Below are positions 22,859 through 30,856 of a stretch of DNA of 33,581 nt, in pieces; the stretch's first letter is position 1; every line of letters starts with the position of its first letter. Below the pieces are notes generated by a model, which did not search any database, was not told where the DNA came from, and saw only the letters and a list, made by a program, of their open reading frames with translations. The position numbers and the translations under genes are program-made. The stretch is from contig DASXMR010000118.1 in NCBI GenBank assembly GCA_036495525.1, positions 1-33,581 of the forward strand, given 5' to 3'. The stretch is from DASXMR01 sp036495525. GTDB taxonomy: Bacteria > Actinomycetota > Actinomycetes > Streptosporangiales > Streptosporangiaceae.

Positions 22859-23185
22859 TCTGGTGACCTCGCGGGTAGCGTAGACGCGCGGTACTGGTAA
22901 GCGCGTCTGCGGATCTTTGCTGCCGTGGGTAACGCGGCAGGTCCAAACGGACGCTATCGTAAGACAGCGCTCGGCCCATCCCAGGCCGTTCGTGCCAGCG
23001 GATGTCCGCACAGGGTATCAAGTTGATCAAGAACCACGTCCCGGCGAGCCTGCCATGCGGGAGGTCCGGGGGATCGTCCCACCGTGCCAGTGCCGCCATT
23101 GCCGGGGGCGCGGGGGTTCGTCCCGCCGGCCAGTACCTCGGGCGGCGCTCGCGCACCGGAGCGAAGGTAAGAAGGCAGATTCAGC
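22859..23185. promoter_or_regulatory. Divergent promoter region of the two glycan operons
   Basis: This 327-bp region separates the minus-strand sulfotransferase operon and the plus-strand galactofuran operon. It contains a perfect 8-bp inverted repeat AGACGCGC/GCGCGTCT (22882-22889, 22901-22908) in the predicted leader of the sulfotransferase gene. On the minus strand TACGAT (about 22959-22954) could be a -10, but I find no matching -35. The plus-strand GT2 start has AAGAAGG about 10 bp upstream. No small gene is evident. Confidence 0.4.
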
Positions 23186-24100
23186 GTGCATGAGCCGTTC
23201 TCGCTGCTGCTCTCGGTCTATGACGGGGACCGGCCCGACTACCTCAGCCGGGCCTTCCGCAGCGCGGTCGACGACCAGACCGTGCGCCCCGACCAGGTCG
23301 TTATCGTGCGGGACGGACCGGTCTCCGACGAGCTGGCCAGCTGCCTGGAAGAGCTGCGCGCGGCCAGCCCGGTGCCGGTGAAGATCGTCCAGCTTGAGCG
23401 CAACGGCGGCCTCGGGCCCGCGCTCGACCGCGGCATCGCGGCGAGCGAGCACGACGTGATCGCCCGGATGGACGCCGACGACGTGGCGATGCCGCACCGG
23501 TTCGCGGTCCAGTTGCCGCTGATCAGCGAAGCGGACATCGTGGGCGGCGGCCTGCTGGAGTTCGTGACCGACACCAGCCAGGTCGTCGGCCGCCGGGTGC
23601 CGCCTACCGACCCGGCGGCGATCCAGCGCTACGCGCGGATGCACGACCCGTTCAACCACCCGACGGTGGTCTACCGGCGCACCGCCGTCCAGGCCGCCGG
23701 CGGTTACGGCGACATGCCGCTGATGGAGGACTACGCGCTGTTCGCGCGGATGCTGGCCGGCGGCGCGCGGGCGGTGAACGTCGCCGAGCCGCTGGTCTGG
23801 TACCGGGTCGGCGCCAGCGCGTTCAAGCGCCGGGGCGGCCTGGCGCTGCTGCGCTCGGAGCTGCGGCTGCAGCGCGAGTTCCGCCGGACCGGCTTCACCT
23901 CGGCCGGCCAGTTCGCCCGCAACGTGCTGGTACGCGGCGGCTACCGGCTGATCCCGTGGTGGCTGCGCCGGGCGCTTTACCGGCCTATCGTGATGCGGCG
24001 GCGGGTCGGCCAGGCGGGACAGCCGGGTCAGGCCGGCGGCCGGGGGGCAGCGCAGAAGAAGGCCCCTGGCGGGCACCGGAAAAAGAAAGTGAGCGCGTGA
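23186..24100 (+). CDS. GT2-family glycosyltransferase, first gene of the galactofuran operon
   Basis: 304 residues from GTG 23186. The GT-A signature is complete: FSLLLSVYDGDRPDYLSRAF, PDQVVIVRDGPV, NGGLGPALDRGI, and the D-x-D motif in ARMDADDVAMPHR (D96, D98). The later MEDYALFARML holds the acidic base motif ED. The family includes capsule and LPS glycosyltransferases of the AmsE/WcaA type that take NDP-sugars and an exo-acceptor. The C-terminus becomes basic (GHRKKKVSA) and could lie near the membrane. Its TGA overlaps the GTG of glf by 4 bp (24097-24100), so it is co-translated with glf. It may synthesise the primer to which galactofuran is added; the donor is unknown. Confidence 0.88.
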   Translation: MHEPFSLLLSVYDGDRPDYLSRAFRSAVDDQTVRPDQVVIVRDGPVSDELASCLEELRAASPVPVKIVQLERNGGLGPALDRGIAASEHDVIARMDADDVAMPHRFAVQLPLISEADIVGGGLLEFVTDTSQVVGRRVPPTDPAAIQRYARMHDPFNHPTVVYRRTAVQAAGGYGDMPLMEDYALFARMLAGGARAVNVAEPLVWYRVGASAFKRRGGLALLRSELRLQREFRRTGFTSAGQFARNVLVRGGYRLIPWWLRRALYRPIVMRRRVGQAGQPGQAGGRGAAQKKAPGGHRKKKVSA

Positions 24101-25275
24101 ACATCGACCTGGCGATCGTCGGATCGGGCTTTTTCGGGCTGACCATCGCTGAGCGCTGCGCCGCCGATCTTGGCCTGCGGGTCCTGGTCATCGAGCGGCG
24201 GCCGCACATCGGCGGCAACGCCTACAGCGAGGCCGAGCCAGAGACCGGAATCGAGATTCACCGTTACGGCGCGCACCTGTTCCACACCTCCAACGCCAGG
24301 GTCTGGGACTATGCCAGCCGGTTCACCGCCTTCACCGGCTATCAGCATCGGGTCTTCTCGGTCTACAAGGGCCGGGTCTACCCGCTGCCGATCAACCTGG
24401 GCACGATCAGTGAGTACTTCGGCGCGGTGATGACACCCGACCAGGCCAGGGCGCTGGTAGCCGAGCAGTCAGCCGAGGTGAAGCAGGGCACAGCGGCCAA
24501 CCTGGAGCAGCAGGCGATCTCGCTGATCGGCCGCCCGCTCTACGAGGCGTTCATCCGCGGCTACACCTACAAGCAGTGGCAGACCGACCCGGTCGACCTG
24601 CCCGCCGAGATCATCACCCGGCTGCCGGTCCGCTACACCTTCAACAACCGGTACTTCAACGACACCTACGAGGGCCTGCCGGCCGACGGCTACACGGCCT
24701 GGCTGGAGCGGATGGCCGACCACCCGAACATCGAGGTGCGGCTGCGCACCGAGTTCTCGGCGCTGCGCCGCGACCTGGTCGGCAGCGTGCCGGTGATTTA
24801 TACCGGCCCGCTTGACGCGTACTTCGACTTCGCAGCCGGCGACCTCGGCTGGCGCACCCTGGACTTTGAGCTCGAGGTGCTCGGCACCGGCGACTTTCAG
24901 GGCACGCCCGTGATGAACTACGCGGACGCCGACGTGCCGTTTACCAGAATTCATGAGTTCCGGCACTTCCACCCCGAGCGTGACTGGTACCCGGCGGACA
25001 AAACAGTGATCATGCGGGAGTATTCTCGCTTCGCCGACCGGGGGGACGAGCCGTACTACCCGATCAATACCGCAGCGGACCGGGCGCGGCTGCTGCAGTA
25101 CCGCCAGCTGGCGGACCAGGAGGCCGGCGTGCTGTTCGGCGGTCGCCTGGGTACCTACAAGTACCTTGACATGCACATGGCCATCGCTTCGGCGCTGAGC
25201 ATGTACGAGAACAGGCTGCGCCCGTATTTCACCGACAATGCGCCGCTCGACCGCGGAGGTGCGGGGAATGACTGA
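24097..25275 (+). CDS. glf: UDP-galactopyranose mutase
   Basis: 392 residues. GTG 24097 is chosen since the FAD-binding GxGxxG (residues 9-14, VGSGFFGLTIAE) starts right behind it and the GTGA overlap with the upstream gene is typical. The frame also shows the ERRPHIGGNAYSE flavin segment, IHRYGAHLFHTS, FTGYQHRVFSVYKGRVYPLPIN and YTYKQWQTDPVDLP, all characteristic of bacterial Glf. The enzyme interconverts UDP-Galp and UDP-Galf with reduced FAD, in the cytoplasm, supplying Galf for the polymerase encoded next. The end TDNAPLDRGGAGND overlaps the glfT2 start by 8 bp (ATGACTGA). Full length compared with the usual ~370-400 residues. Confidence 0.96.
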   Translation: MNIDLAIVGSGFFGLTIAERCAADLGLRVLVIERRPHIGGNAYSEAEPETGIEIHRYGAHLFHTSNARVWDYASRFTAFTGYQHRVFSVYKGRVYPLPINLGTISEYFGAVMTPDQARALVAEQSAEVKQGTAANLEQQAISLIGRPLYEAFIRGYTYKQWQTDPVDLPAEIITRLPVRYTFNNRYFNDTYEGLPADGYTAWLERMADHPNIEVRLRTEFSALRRDLVGSVPVIYTGPLDAYFDFAAGDLGWRTLDFELEVLGTGDFQGTPVMNYADADVPFTRIHEFRHFHPERDWYPADKTVIMREYSRFADRGDEPYYPINTAADRARLLQYRQLADQEAGVLFGGRLGTYKYLDMHMAIASALSMYENRLRPYFTDNAPLDRGGAGND

Positions 25276-27334
25276 TCAGGCCACTGTGGGCCGCAGCATG
25301 CGCGTCCTGCAGCGCGTCGTTTTTCCGAGCGGTGACCTGGACATCGTCCCGCTCTATGTCGAGACGAACATGGAGCGCGGCGCCGCCGAGCTCGCCTCAG
25401 AATTGCTCACCGAGTCGTTCGGCAAGGCCAAGGCCAAGACCGCCACGGCGACGGCAGGCTCAGGGGCCAACGCGGTGGTCGGCGAGGCGCAGTCAGCGAT
25501 CAAGTTCGGCGCTGACCTCTCCGGGCACGCGATGGAGGACGCCGGGCCGCGGCGCAGCGCGTGGATCACCGAGGGACGCCGGGTCTCGTTCGCGACCTAC
25601 TTCAACGCGTTCCCGGCCAGCTACTGGCGCCGGTGGAGCACCATCGACGCGGTGACGCTGCGGGTGCGGCTGGCCGGCGAGGCGACCAAGCTGTTCATCT
25701 ACCGCTCGACCGCCAAGGGGCACAGCCACTCGGTCGAGACGATCGAGATCGAGACCGACCAGCCGGTCACGCTGGAGCGGACGCTGCCGCTGACCCAGTT
25801 CATTGACGGCGGCTGGTACTGGTTCGACGTGGTCGCCGGGCCGCAGGGCACGGCGCTCATCGAGGCCGAGTGGGCGGCGCTGACCGACCGGACCGGCGCC
25901 GGCCGGATCAGCGTCGGCATCACCACGCTCGACAAGCCCGACTTCATGGTCGACCAGCTGCGCACGCTCGGCGACGCGGGCGACGTGCTTGACCTGATCG
26001 ACAAGGTTTACGTGATCGACCAGGGCACCAGGAAGGTCGTCACGCACCCTGAGTTCGCTGACTCGGCCAAGAACGTCGGCGACAAGCTGCGGATCATCGA
26101 CCAGGGCAACATCGGCGGGTCAGGCGGCTTCTCCCGGTCGATGGACGAGACCGTCCGGGCCGGCCAGAGCGACTACCTGCTGATCCTCGACGACGATCTC
26201 AGCCTCGACCCCGAGGGCATCCTGCGGGCCGTCACCTTCGCTGACCTGGCGCGCAAGCCGACGATCGTCGGCGGGCACATGTTCAGCCTGTACGACCGCT
26301 CGGTGCTGCACGCCTTCGCCGAGACCGTCGCGCCCTACACCTGGTGGTGGGGAGCGGCCCCGCGGACCAGGCAGCAGCACGACTTCGGCCGCCGCAACCT
26401 GCGGCATACCCCGTGGCTGCACCGCCGGGTCGACGCCGACTACAACGGCTGGTGGATGTGCCTGATCCCGACTCAGATCATCGAGCAGATCGGGCTCGCG
26501 CTGCCGGTGTTCATCAAGTGGGACGACGCCGAGTACGGGCTGCGCGCACGCAAGCGCGGCTATCCGACGGTGTCGCTGCCCGGCATGGCCGCCTGGCACA
26601 TCCCGTGGATCGACAAGAACGACGCGCACGACTGGCAGGCCTACTACCACCTGCGGAACCGGGTGGTGTCCGCACTTCTGCACTCGCCGTACGAGCGCGG
26701 CGGACGGCTGGTCGCCGAGAGCGCGGAGACCCAGATCCAGCACCTGCTCTCGATGCAGTACTCGACCGCGTCGCTGCGGCTGCTGGCGATCGAGGACGTG
26801 CTGCGCGGGCCGGACCACCTGCACGCCGACCTGCAGGCCAAGATCAAGCAGATCCGGGAGCTGCGGCTGCAGTTCACCGACGCGCAAGGCGCGCCAGACG
26901 TTGAGATGTTCCCGCCGGTGCGGCGGCGCAAGCCGCCGAAGAAGGGCCGGGAGTTTACCTCGCCGACCAACAAGGTCGGGCTGGTCAAGAAGGCCGCGGC
27001 CGGCGCGGCCAGGCAGCTGACCGCGCCGCGGAAGCTGGCCAGGAAACGACCGCAGGCGGCGCTGCCGTACCAGGACGCTTCCTGGTACGTGCTGTCGAAC
27101 ATGGACAGCGCGCTGGTCTCGGCCGCTGACGGCACCAGCACCTCGTGGTACAAGCGCGACCCGAAGCTGTTCCTCGACCTGACCAGGCGCAGCACCACGC
27201 TGCACAGCCGGCTGTACGCGGAATGGCCGCGGCTGGCCGCCAGCTACCGGGCCGCCGCTGCCGCCTTCACCTCGCCGGAGAAGTGGCGGGAGACGTTCGC
27301 GGCCTCGGTCGGTGACCCCTCAGCCGGGCCGTGA
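25268..27334 (+). CDS. glfT2: Galactofuranosyltransferase GlfT2 (galactan polymerase)
   Basis: 688 residues from ATG 25268, behind GGAGGT (25256-25261); the open frame extends to 25238 without use. The N-terminal beta-barrel-like domain (about 13-200) precedes the GT-A domain (about 215-470). Key GlfT2 motifs are IGGSGGFSRSMDE (282-294), the metal-binding D308-D-D310, WDDAEYGLRARKRGY (base D419/D420) and AAWHIPWIDKNDAHDWQAYY (H444). The C-terminal helical region follows. In mycobacteria the enzyme alternately forms beta-1,5 and beta-1,6 Galf bonds to build the wall galactan from UDP-Galf. It is ~50 residues longer than the mycobacterial protein (637), mostly in the low-complexity insert near 50-75 and the tail. 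Overlaps both neighbours. Confidence 0.95.
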   Translation: MTDQATVGRSMRVLQRVVFPSGDLDIVPLYVETNMERGAAELASELLTESFGKAKAKTATATAGSGANAVVGEAQSAIKFGADLSGHAMEDAGPRRSAWITEGRRVSFATYFNAFPASYWRRWSTIDAVTLRVRLAGEATKLFIYRSTAKGHSHSVETIEIETDQPVTLERTLPLTQFIDGGWYWFDVVAGPQGTALIEAEWAALTDRTGAGRISVGITTLDKPDFMVDQLRTLGDAGDVLDLIDKVYVIDQGTRKVVTHPEFADSAKNVGDKLRIIDQGNIGGSGGFSRSMDETVRAGQSDYLLILDDDLSLDPEGILRAVTFADLARKPTIVGGHMFSLYDRSVLHAFAETVAPYTWWWGAAPRTRQQHDFGRRNLRHTPWLHRRVDADYNGWWMCLIPTQIIEQIGLALPVFIKWDDAEYGLRARKRGYPTVSLPGMAAWHIPWIDKNDAHDWQAYYHLRNRVVSALLHSPYERGGRLVAESAETQIQHLLSMQYSTASLRLLAIEDVLRGPDHLHADLQAKIKQIRELRLQFTDAQGAPDVEMFPPVRRRKPPKKGREFTSPTNKVGLVKKAAAGAARQLTAPRKLARKRPQAALPYQDASWYVLSNMDSALVSAADGTSTSWYKRDPKLFLDLTRRSTTLHSRLYAEWPRLAASYRAAAAAFTSPEKWRETFAASVGDPSAGP

Positions 27335-29001
27335 TGCCTGCCTCGCCGAGCCAGCGTGACCGTCAGCACGGCAGGCACGCCCAGTCCGCGCCGGCCGCCG
27401 CGCAGCCTGGTGAGGGTGCGGCGCAGCCCGGCGGCGCCGGCGGCTCAGCGACGTCGCAGCGGCGCGGCTGGCGGCTGACCGCCGCACGGTACTGGCCGGC
27501 CATCGTGCCAGCCGCGGTGATGATCGCGCTCGGCCTGTGGGACCTGGCCAGGCACTCGGCGATGGGCAACGACGAGGTGGTGACCCGGTACGCGGCCGGG
27601 CTCGGCCTGCCGCAGCTCGAGCACCTGCTGCGGCACATCGACATCGTGCACGGTCTCTACTACCTGCTGATACACGCCTGGCTGGCGGTCGGCAGCAGCC
27701 CGGCGGTGCTGCGGATCCCGTCGGTGGCCGGCCTGACCGTCGCCGTCGTGCTGCTCTTCGTGCTGGCCAGGAAGCTGACCGGGTCGGCCTGGGCCGCGCT
27801 GTTCGCTGGCCTGGTGATGGCGCTGACGCCGATCATCAGCTTCTACGCGCAGACAGCGCGCTCCTACGGGTTCGTGTTCGCCTGCGTCACCGGGGCGACC
27901 CTCGCCCTGCTCGCGGCCCTGCGGGCCGAGGCGGACGGCGTCACCGGCCGGCCGCTCACGCTGCGCTGGGCAGGCTACGCGGCGCTGATGATCCTGGCTG
28001 CCTACCTGAACGAGATGGCCCTGCTGGTGCTCGCCGCGCACGCGGTCACCGTCCTGCTGGCCAGGTACGGCCGCGCCGCGCTCCAGCACTGGCTGGTGGC
28101 GGTGGCTTCGTCGGTGGTCGTCGCCGCACCGCTGATCGGGCTCAGCGTGCGGCAGGACAAGGCCCTCGACGCGGTCCATCCTGGCCTGGCCGACCTGCGG
28201 GCGCTGTTCGGCGACTACTTCGGCCCGGTGGTCGCGGTCAGCGTGATCCTCGTCTGCTGCGCCGTCGCGGCCGTGCTGCCGCACCGCGCCTGGTGGCAGG
28301 CCCGCCGGGACGGCGGCGCGGCCGTCCCTGCCTGGTGGTCGCGCGGTGGCATCAGCCTGCAGTCCGTCGCAGCTCCGCTGCTCATCCCAGCGGTGCTGCT
28401 GTTCGCCGAGTCAGTGGTGTTCAAGCCCCTGTACTTCGACCGCTACGTGCTCTACGGCGAGGCCGGGGTCGCGCTGCTGGCCGGGGCCGGCATCTGGCGG
28501 ATCGGCCGCTGGCTGGGCAGTGTCAGCAGCCTGCGCACGCTCGCCTGGGTGCCGGGCGTCGTGGTCTGCGTGCTCGTGCTCGTGCTCCAGCTCGGCGCGC
28601 AGCGGCACGACCGCTCCCCGAGCAGCAGGCTGTTCAACTACGGCGGGCCGTCCCAGTTCCTGGCCGTGCATGCCAGGCAGGGCGACGGGGTGCTGTTCCT
28701 CACCTCGTTCTTCCGCAAGGCCAGGCTCGGCTACCCGGCCGACTATGCGAAGGTCAGCGACTTCGCCATGGAACGCACGCCGCAGCAGACCGGCAGCTAC
28801 ATGGGCGTCGACAAGCCGTTCGCCGAGATCGCGCCCCTGATGCTGCAGCACCAGCGGATCTGGGTGCTGAGCCGGCTGCCGGTCAGGCCGCTGGGCATCA
28901 GCGAGTACACGCAGGAGCGTGATCTGCTGAATCAGAAGTTCACGCTGGTCACCCAGCACTCCTTCCAGGGGATCCTGCTGCAGCTCTGGCGCCGGGCCTG
29001 A
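27331..29001 (+). CDS. Polytopic GT-C-type glycosyltransferase (GT39/ArnT-like)
   Basis: 556 residues from GTG 27331 (GTGA overlap with glfT2; ATG 27334 is equally possible). A ~50-residue polar N-terminus is followed by a helix and the first extracellular loop AMGNDEVVTRYAAGLG with N-D81-E82, the acidic motif of GT-C enzymes. Helix-rich sequence continues to about residue 415, including ISFYAQTARSYGFVFACV, which resembles the loop region of PMT/ArnT-type enzymes. A soluble extracellular domain (about 420-556) ends the protein. It should transfer a sugar from a polyprenyl-phosphate carrier outside the membrane; in this operon the natural acceptor is the galactofuran made by GlfT2. The sugar is unknown; an arabinofuranose-like residue is only one option. 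Confidence 0.82.
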   Translation: MMPASPSQRDRQHGRHAQSAPAAAQPGEGAAQPGGAGGSATSQRRGWRLTAARYWPAIVPAAVMIALGLWDLARHSAMGNDEVVTRYAAGLGLPQLEHLLRHIDIVHGLYYLLIHAWLAVGSSPAVLRIPSVAGLTVAVVLLFVLARKLTGSAWAALFAGLVMALTPIISFYAQTARSYGFVFACVTGATLALLAALRAEADGVTGRPLTLRWAGYAALMILAAYLNEMALLVLAAHAVTVLLARYGRAALQHWLVAVASSVVVAAPLIGLSVRQDKALDAVHPGLADLRALFGDYFGPVVAVSVILVCCAVAAVLPHRAWWQARRDGGAAVPAWWSRGGISLQSVAAPLLIPAVLLFAESVVFKPLYFDRYVLYGEAGVALLAGAGIWRIGRWLGSVSSLRTLAWVPGVVVCVLVLVLQLGAQRHDRSPSSRLFNYGGPSQFLAVHARQGDGVLFLTSFFRKARLGYPADYAKVSDFAMERTPQQTGSYMGVDKPFAEIAPLMLQHQRIWVLSRLPVRPLGISEYTQERDLLNQKFTLVTQHSFQGILLQLWRRA

Positions 29002-29007
29002 CAGCCC

Positions 29008-29038
29008 CACGCCTGCCAGAGCACCGCGGCGAGGCGTG
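29008..29038 (+). terminator. Putative terminator of the galactofuran operon
   Basis: CACGCCT (29008-29014) and AGGCGTG (29032-29038) pair perfectly, and GCC/GGC inside can extend the stem past a one-base bulge. It starts seven bases after the last stop of the operon. No U-tract. Confidence 0.5.
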
Positions 29039-29128
29039 AGCCGGCGGGCGCAGTTGCCGAACTCGCCGGCCGCCGCCGCCCGGTCACCCGACGTTTGGCT
29101 ACTTCTAGTAACTGGGCAAATGCTCTAG

Positions 29129-30598
29129 GTGTCCAGTGTCGCGGCCGAGGAACGGATCAGCAGGCGCACCTGGCTGGCCCTGGTGGCCATGGCCCTGGGC
29201 GTCTTCCTCATCGCGAACGACATCACGGCGCTCACCGTGGCCATCGGCCGGATCGAGACCGACCTGCATACCTCGCTGAACCGGGCGCAGTGGGTGATCA
29301 ACGGCTACGCGCTGGTATTCGGCGTGCTGATCGTCACCGGCGGGCGGCTGGCCGACCTGTTCGGTCGCAAGCGGATCTTCATGATCGGGGCAGCGATCTT
29401 CGCGCTGTTCTCGCTGCTGACCGCCGTCATGCCGAACGTCGACCTGGTCATCGCCTGCCGCGCGCTGATGGGCATCGGCGGCGCCTTGGTCTGGCCTGCC
29501 GTCCTGGGGCTGACCTACACGATCTTGCCCGAGGGCAGGAAGGGACTGGCCGGCGGGCTGATCATCGGCGTCGCCGGGCTGGGCAACGCTGTGGGCCCGC
29601 TGCTCGGCGGCTGGCTCACCGACGCAGCGTCCTGGCGGCTGATCTTCCTGATTAACCTGCCCATCACCGCGCTGGCGATGTTCGTCACCCAGCGCGAGGT
29701 GCCGGAGAGCGAGGTAGCCGGCGCTGAGCGTGGCATCGACTACACCGGCGTCACGCTGCTCTCCCTCGGCGCCGTCGCGGTGCTGCTGGCGCTCGACATC
29801 GGCACCGTCAGCGGTTTCGGCAGCCCGCTGGTGGTTGCGCTGATCGTGGCGGGACTCGTGGTGCTCACCGCGTTCTTCCTGATCGAGCGTCGCCAGGGCG
29901 ACGCCGCGCTGATTCCTGCCGACGTGCTGCGCAGCCGGATCTTCTCGGCGGCATGCGTGACGGTGCTGCTGATGTCAGCGATCTTCTTCGCCGCGCTGCT
30001 CTTCCTGCCGCAGTTCATGGAGCGCTCCCTCGGCTTCTCGCCGCTGCGGGCAGGAGCCGGGCTGCTGCCGCTGATGTGCGCGTTCGCGGCGGTGTCGTTC
30101 GCTGCCGGGTCGCTGTACGGCCGGTTGGGCGCCAAGGTGTCGGTCACCGCCGGCGGCGTGTTCCTGGCGGCCGGCATCTTCCTGCTGTCATTTCTCAGCC
30201 GGGGCTCGGGTTACGCCTCGCTGATTCCCGGCATGATCGTGCTCGGCATCGGGATCGGGCTGTTCTACTCCTCCGTCACCACCGCGGCGGTCACCGCGCT
30301 CGACCCGGCGCGCTCCAGCCTGGCGGGCGGGATCGTCTACATGTGCCAGGTCGCCGGCGGCGCCATCGGCCTCGGCCTCAACACGGCCATCGCGCTGTCG
30401 GCCGGCACGCTCGTCGACGGGATCCGGGTCGCGTTCCGGGTCGACGCCGTGCTGGCGGCGGCTGGCGTCGCCGTCTGCCTGGCCTTCGTGCATGGCCCGC
30501 GCCGGTCGGCCGCGCACGCCGCCGTGCCGCCAGCCCATCACCGCGTGCATACGAGCACCCTCGGGCGCGGGGCAGCCGCGCAGCAGGCAGGTCAGTAG
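29129..30598 (+). CDS. DHA2-type MFS drug/metabolite exporter
   Basis: 489 residues from GTG 29129. About 14 membrane helices can be drawn, matching the DHA2 family of proton antiporters. Motif A appears as GGRLADLFGRKRIF between helices 2 and 3, motif B-like RALMGIGGALVWPAVL, and motif C-like GVAGLGNAVGPLLGGWL (about 145-165). The helix 1 motif D1 is FLIANDITALTVAIGRI. Such proteins export antibiotics, dyes or metabolites. No divergent TetR-type regulator is next to it. The upstream stretch (29095-29128) is AT-richer than its surroundings but I cannot define a promoter confidently. The stop lies directly in front of an aldehyde dehydrogenase fragment. Confidence 0.93.
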   Translation: MSSVAAEERISRRTWLALVAMALGVFLIANDITALTVAIGRIETDLHTSLNRAQWVINGYALVFGVLIVTGGRLADLFGRKRIFMIGAAIFALFSLLTAVMPNVDLVIACRALMGIGGALVWPAVLGLTYTILPEGRKGLAGGLIIGVAGLGNAVGPLLGGWLTDAASWRLIFLINLPITALAMFVTQREVPESEVAGAERGIDYTGVTLLSLGAVAVLLALDIGTVSGFGSPLVVALIVAGLVVLTAFFLIERRQGDAALIPADVLRSRIFSAACVTVLLMSAIFFAALLFLPQFMERSLGFSPLRAGAGLLPLMCAFAAVSFAAGSLYGRLGAKVSVTAGGVFLAAGIFLLSFLSRGSGYASLIPGMIVLGIGIGLFYSSVTTAAVTALDPARSSLAGGIVYMCQVAGGAIGLGLNTAIALSAGTLVDGIRVAFRVDAVLAAAGVAVCLAFVHGPRRSAAHAAVPPAHHRVHTSTLGRGAAAQQAGQ

Positions 30599-30600
30599 CG

Positions 30601-30825
30601 CACAGTCCCAGCTCGGTCGACCGCGGTCGCGCTGTCGCGCAGCAGCTGACCACCGGGATCGTGCACGTCAACGACCAGACGCTGAACAACGACGCGTACG
30701 CGCCGTTCGGCGGCACCGGGGCATCGGGCAACGGCGCCCGGTTCGGCTCACAGAGCAGCTGGGACGAGTTCACCCAGTGGCAGTGGCTGACGGTGCGCGA
30801 CCAGGCGCACGGCTTCCCGTTCTGA
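30601..30825 (+). pseudogene. 3' fragment of an aldehyde dehydrogenase gene
   Basis: The frame ending at TGA 30825 reads as an ALDH C-terminus: RGRAVAQQLTTGIVHVNDQT, AYAPFGGTGASGNGARFG, then SSWDEFTQWQWLTVRDQ. GIVHVNDQT and PFGGxGASGNGxRFG are typical of benzaldehyde/vanillin-type dehydrogenases. Only ~70 of ~480 residues remain; the NAD-binding part and the catalytic Cys and Glu are missing. Similarity ends near 30605, immediately after the stop of the MFS gene (30596-30598), so the 5' part was replaced or deleted at that point. No start codon with a ribosome-binding site is seen, so it is a relic. Confidence 0.8.
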
Positions 30826-30856
30826 CGCTTGCCCGCTCGACCCGCGCTGACGGTGG

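Noticed and set aside
26120..27205. 361-codon minus-strand frame
   Set aside because: Antisense to glfT2; low-complexity composition.
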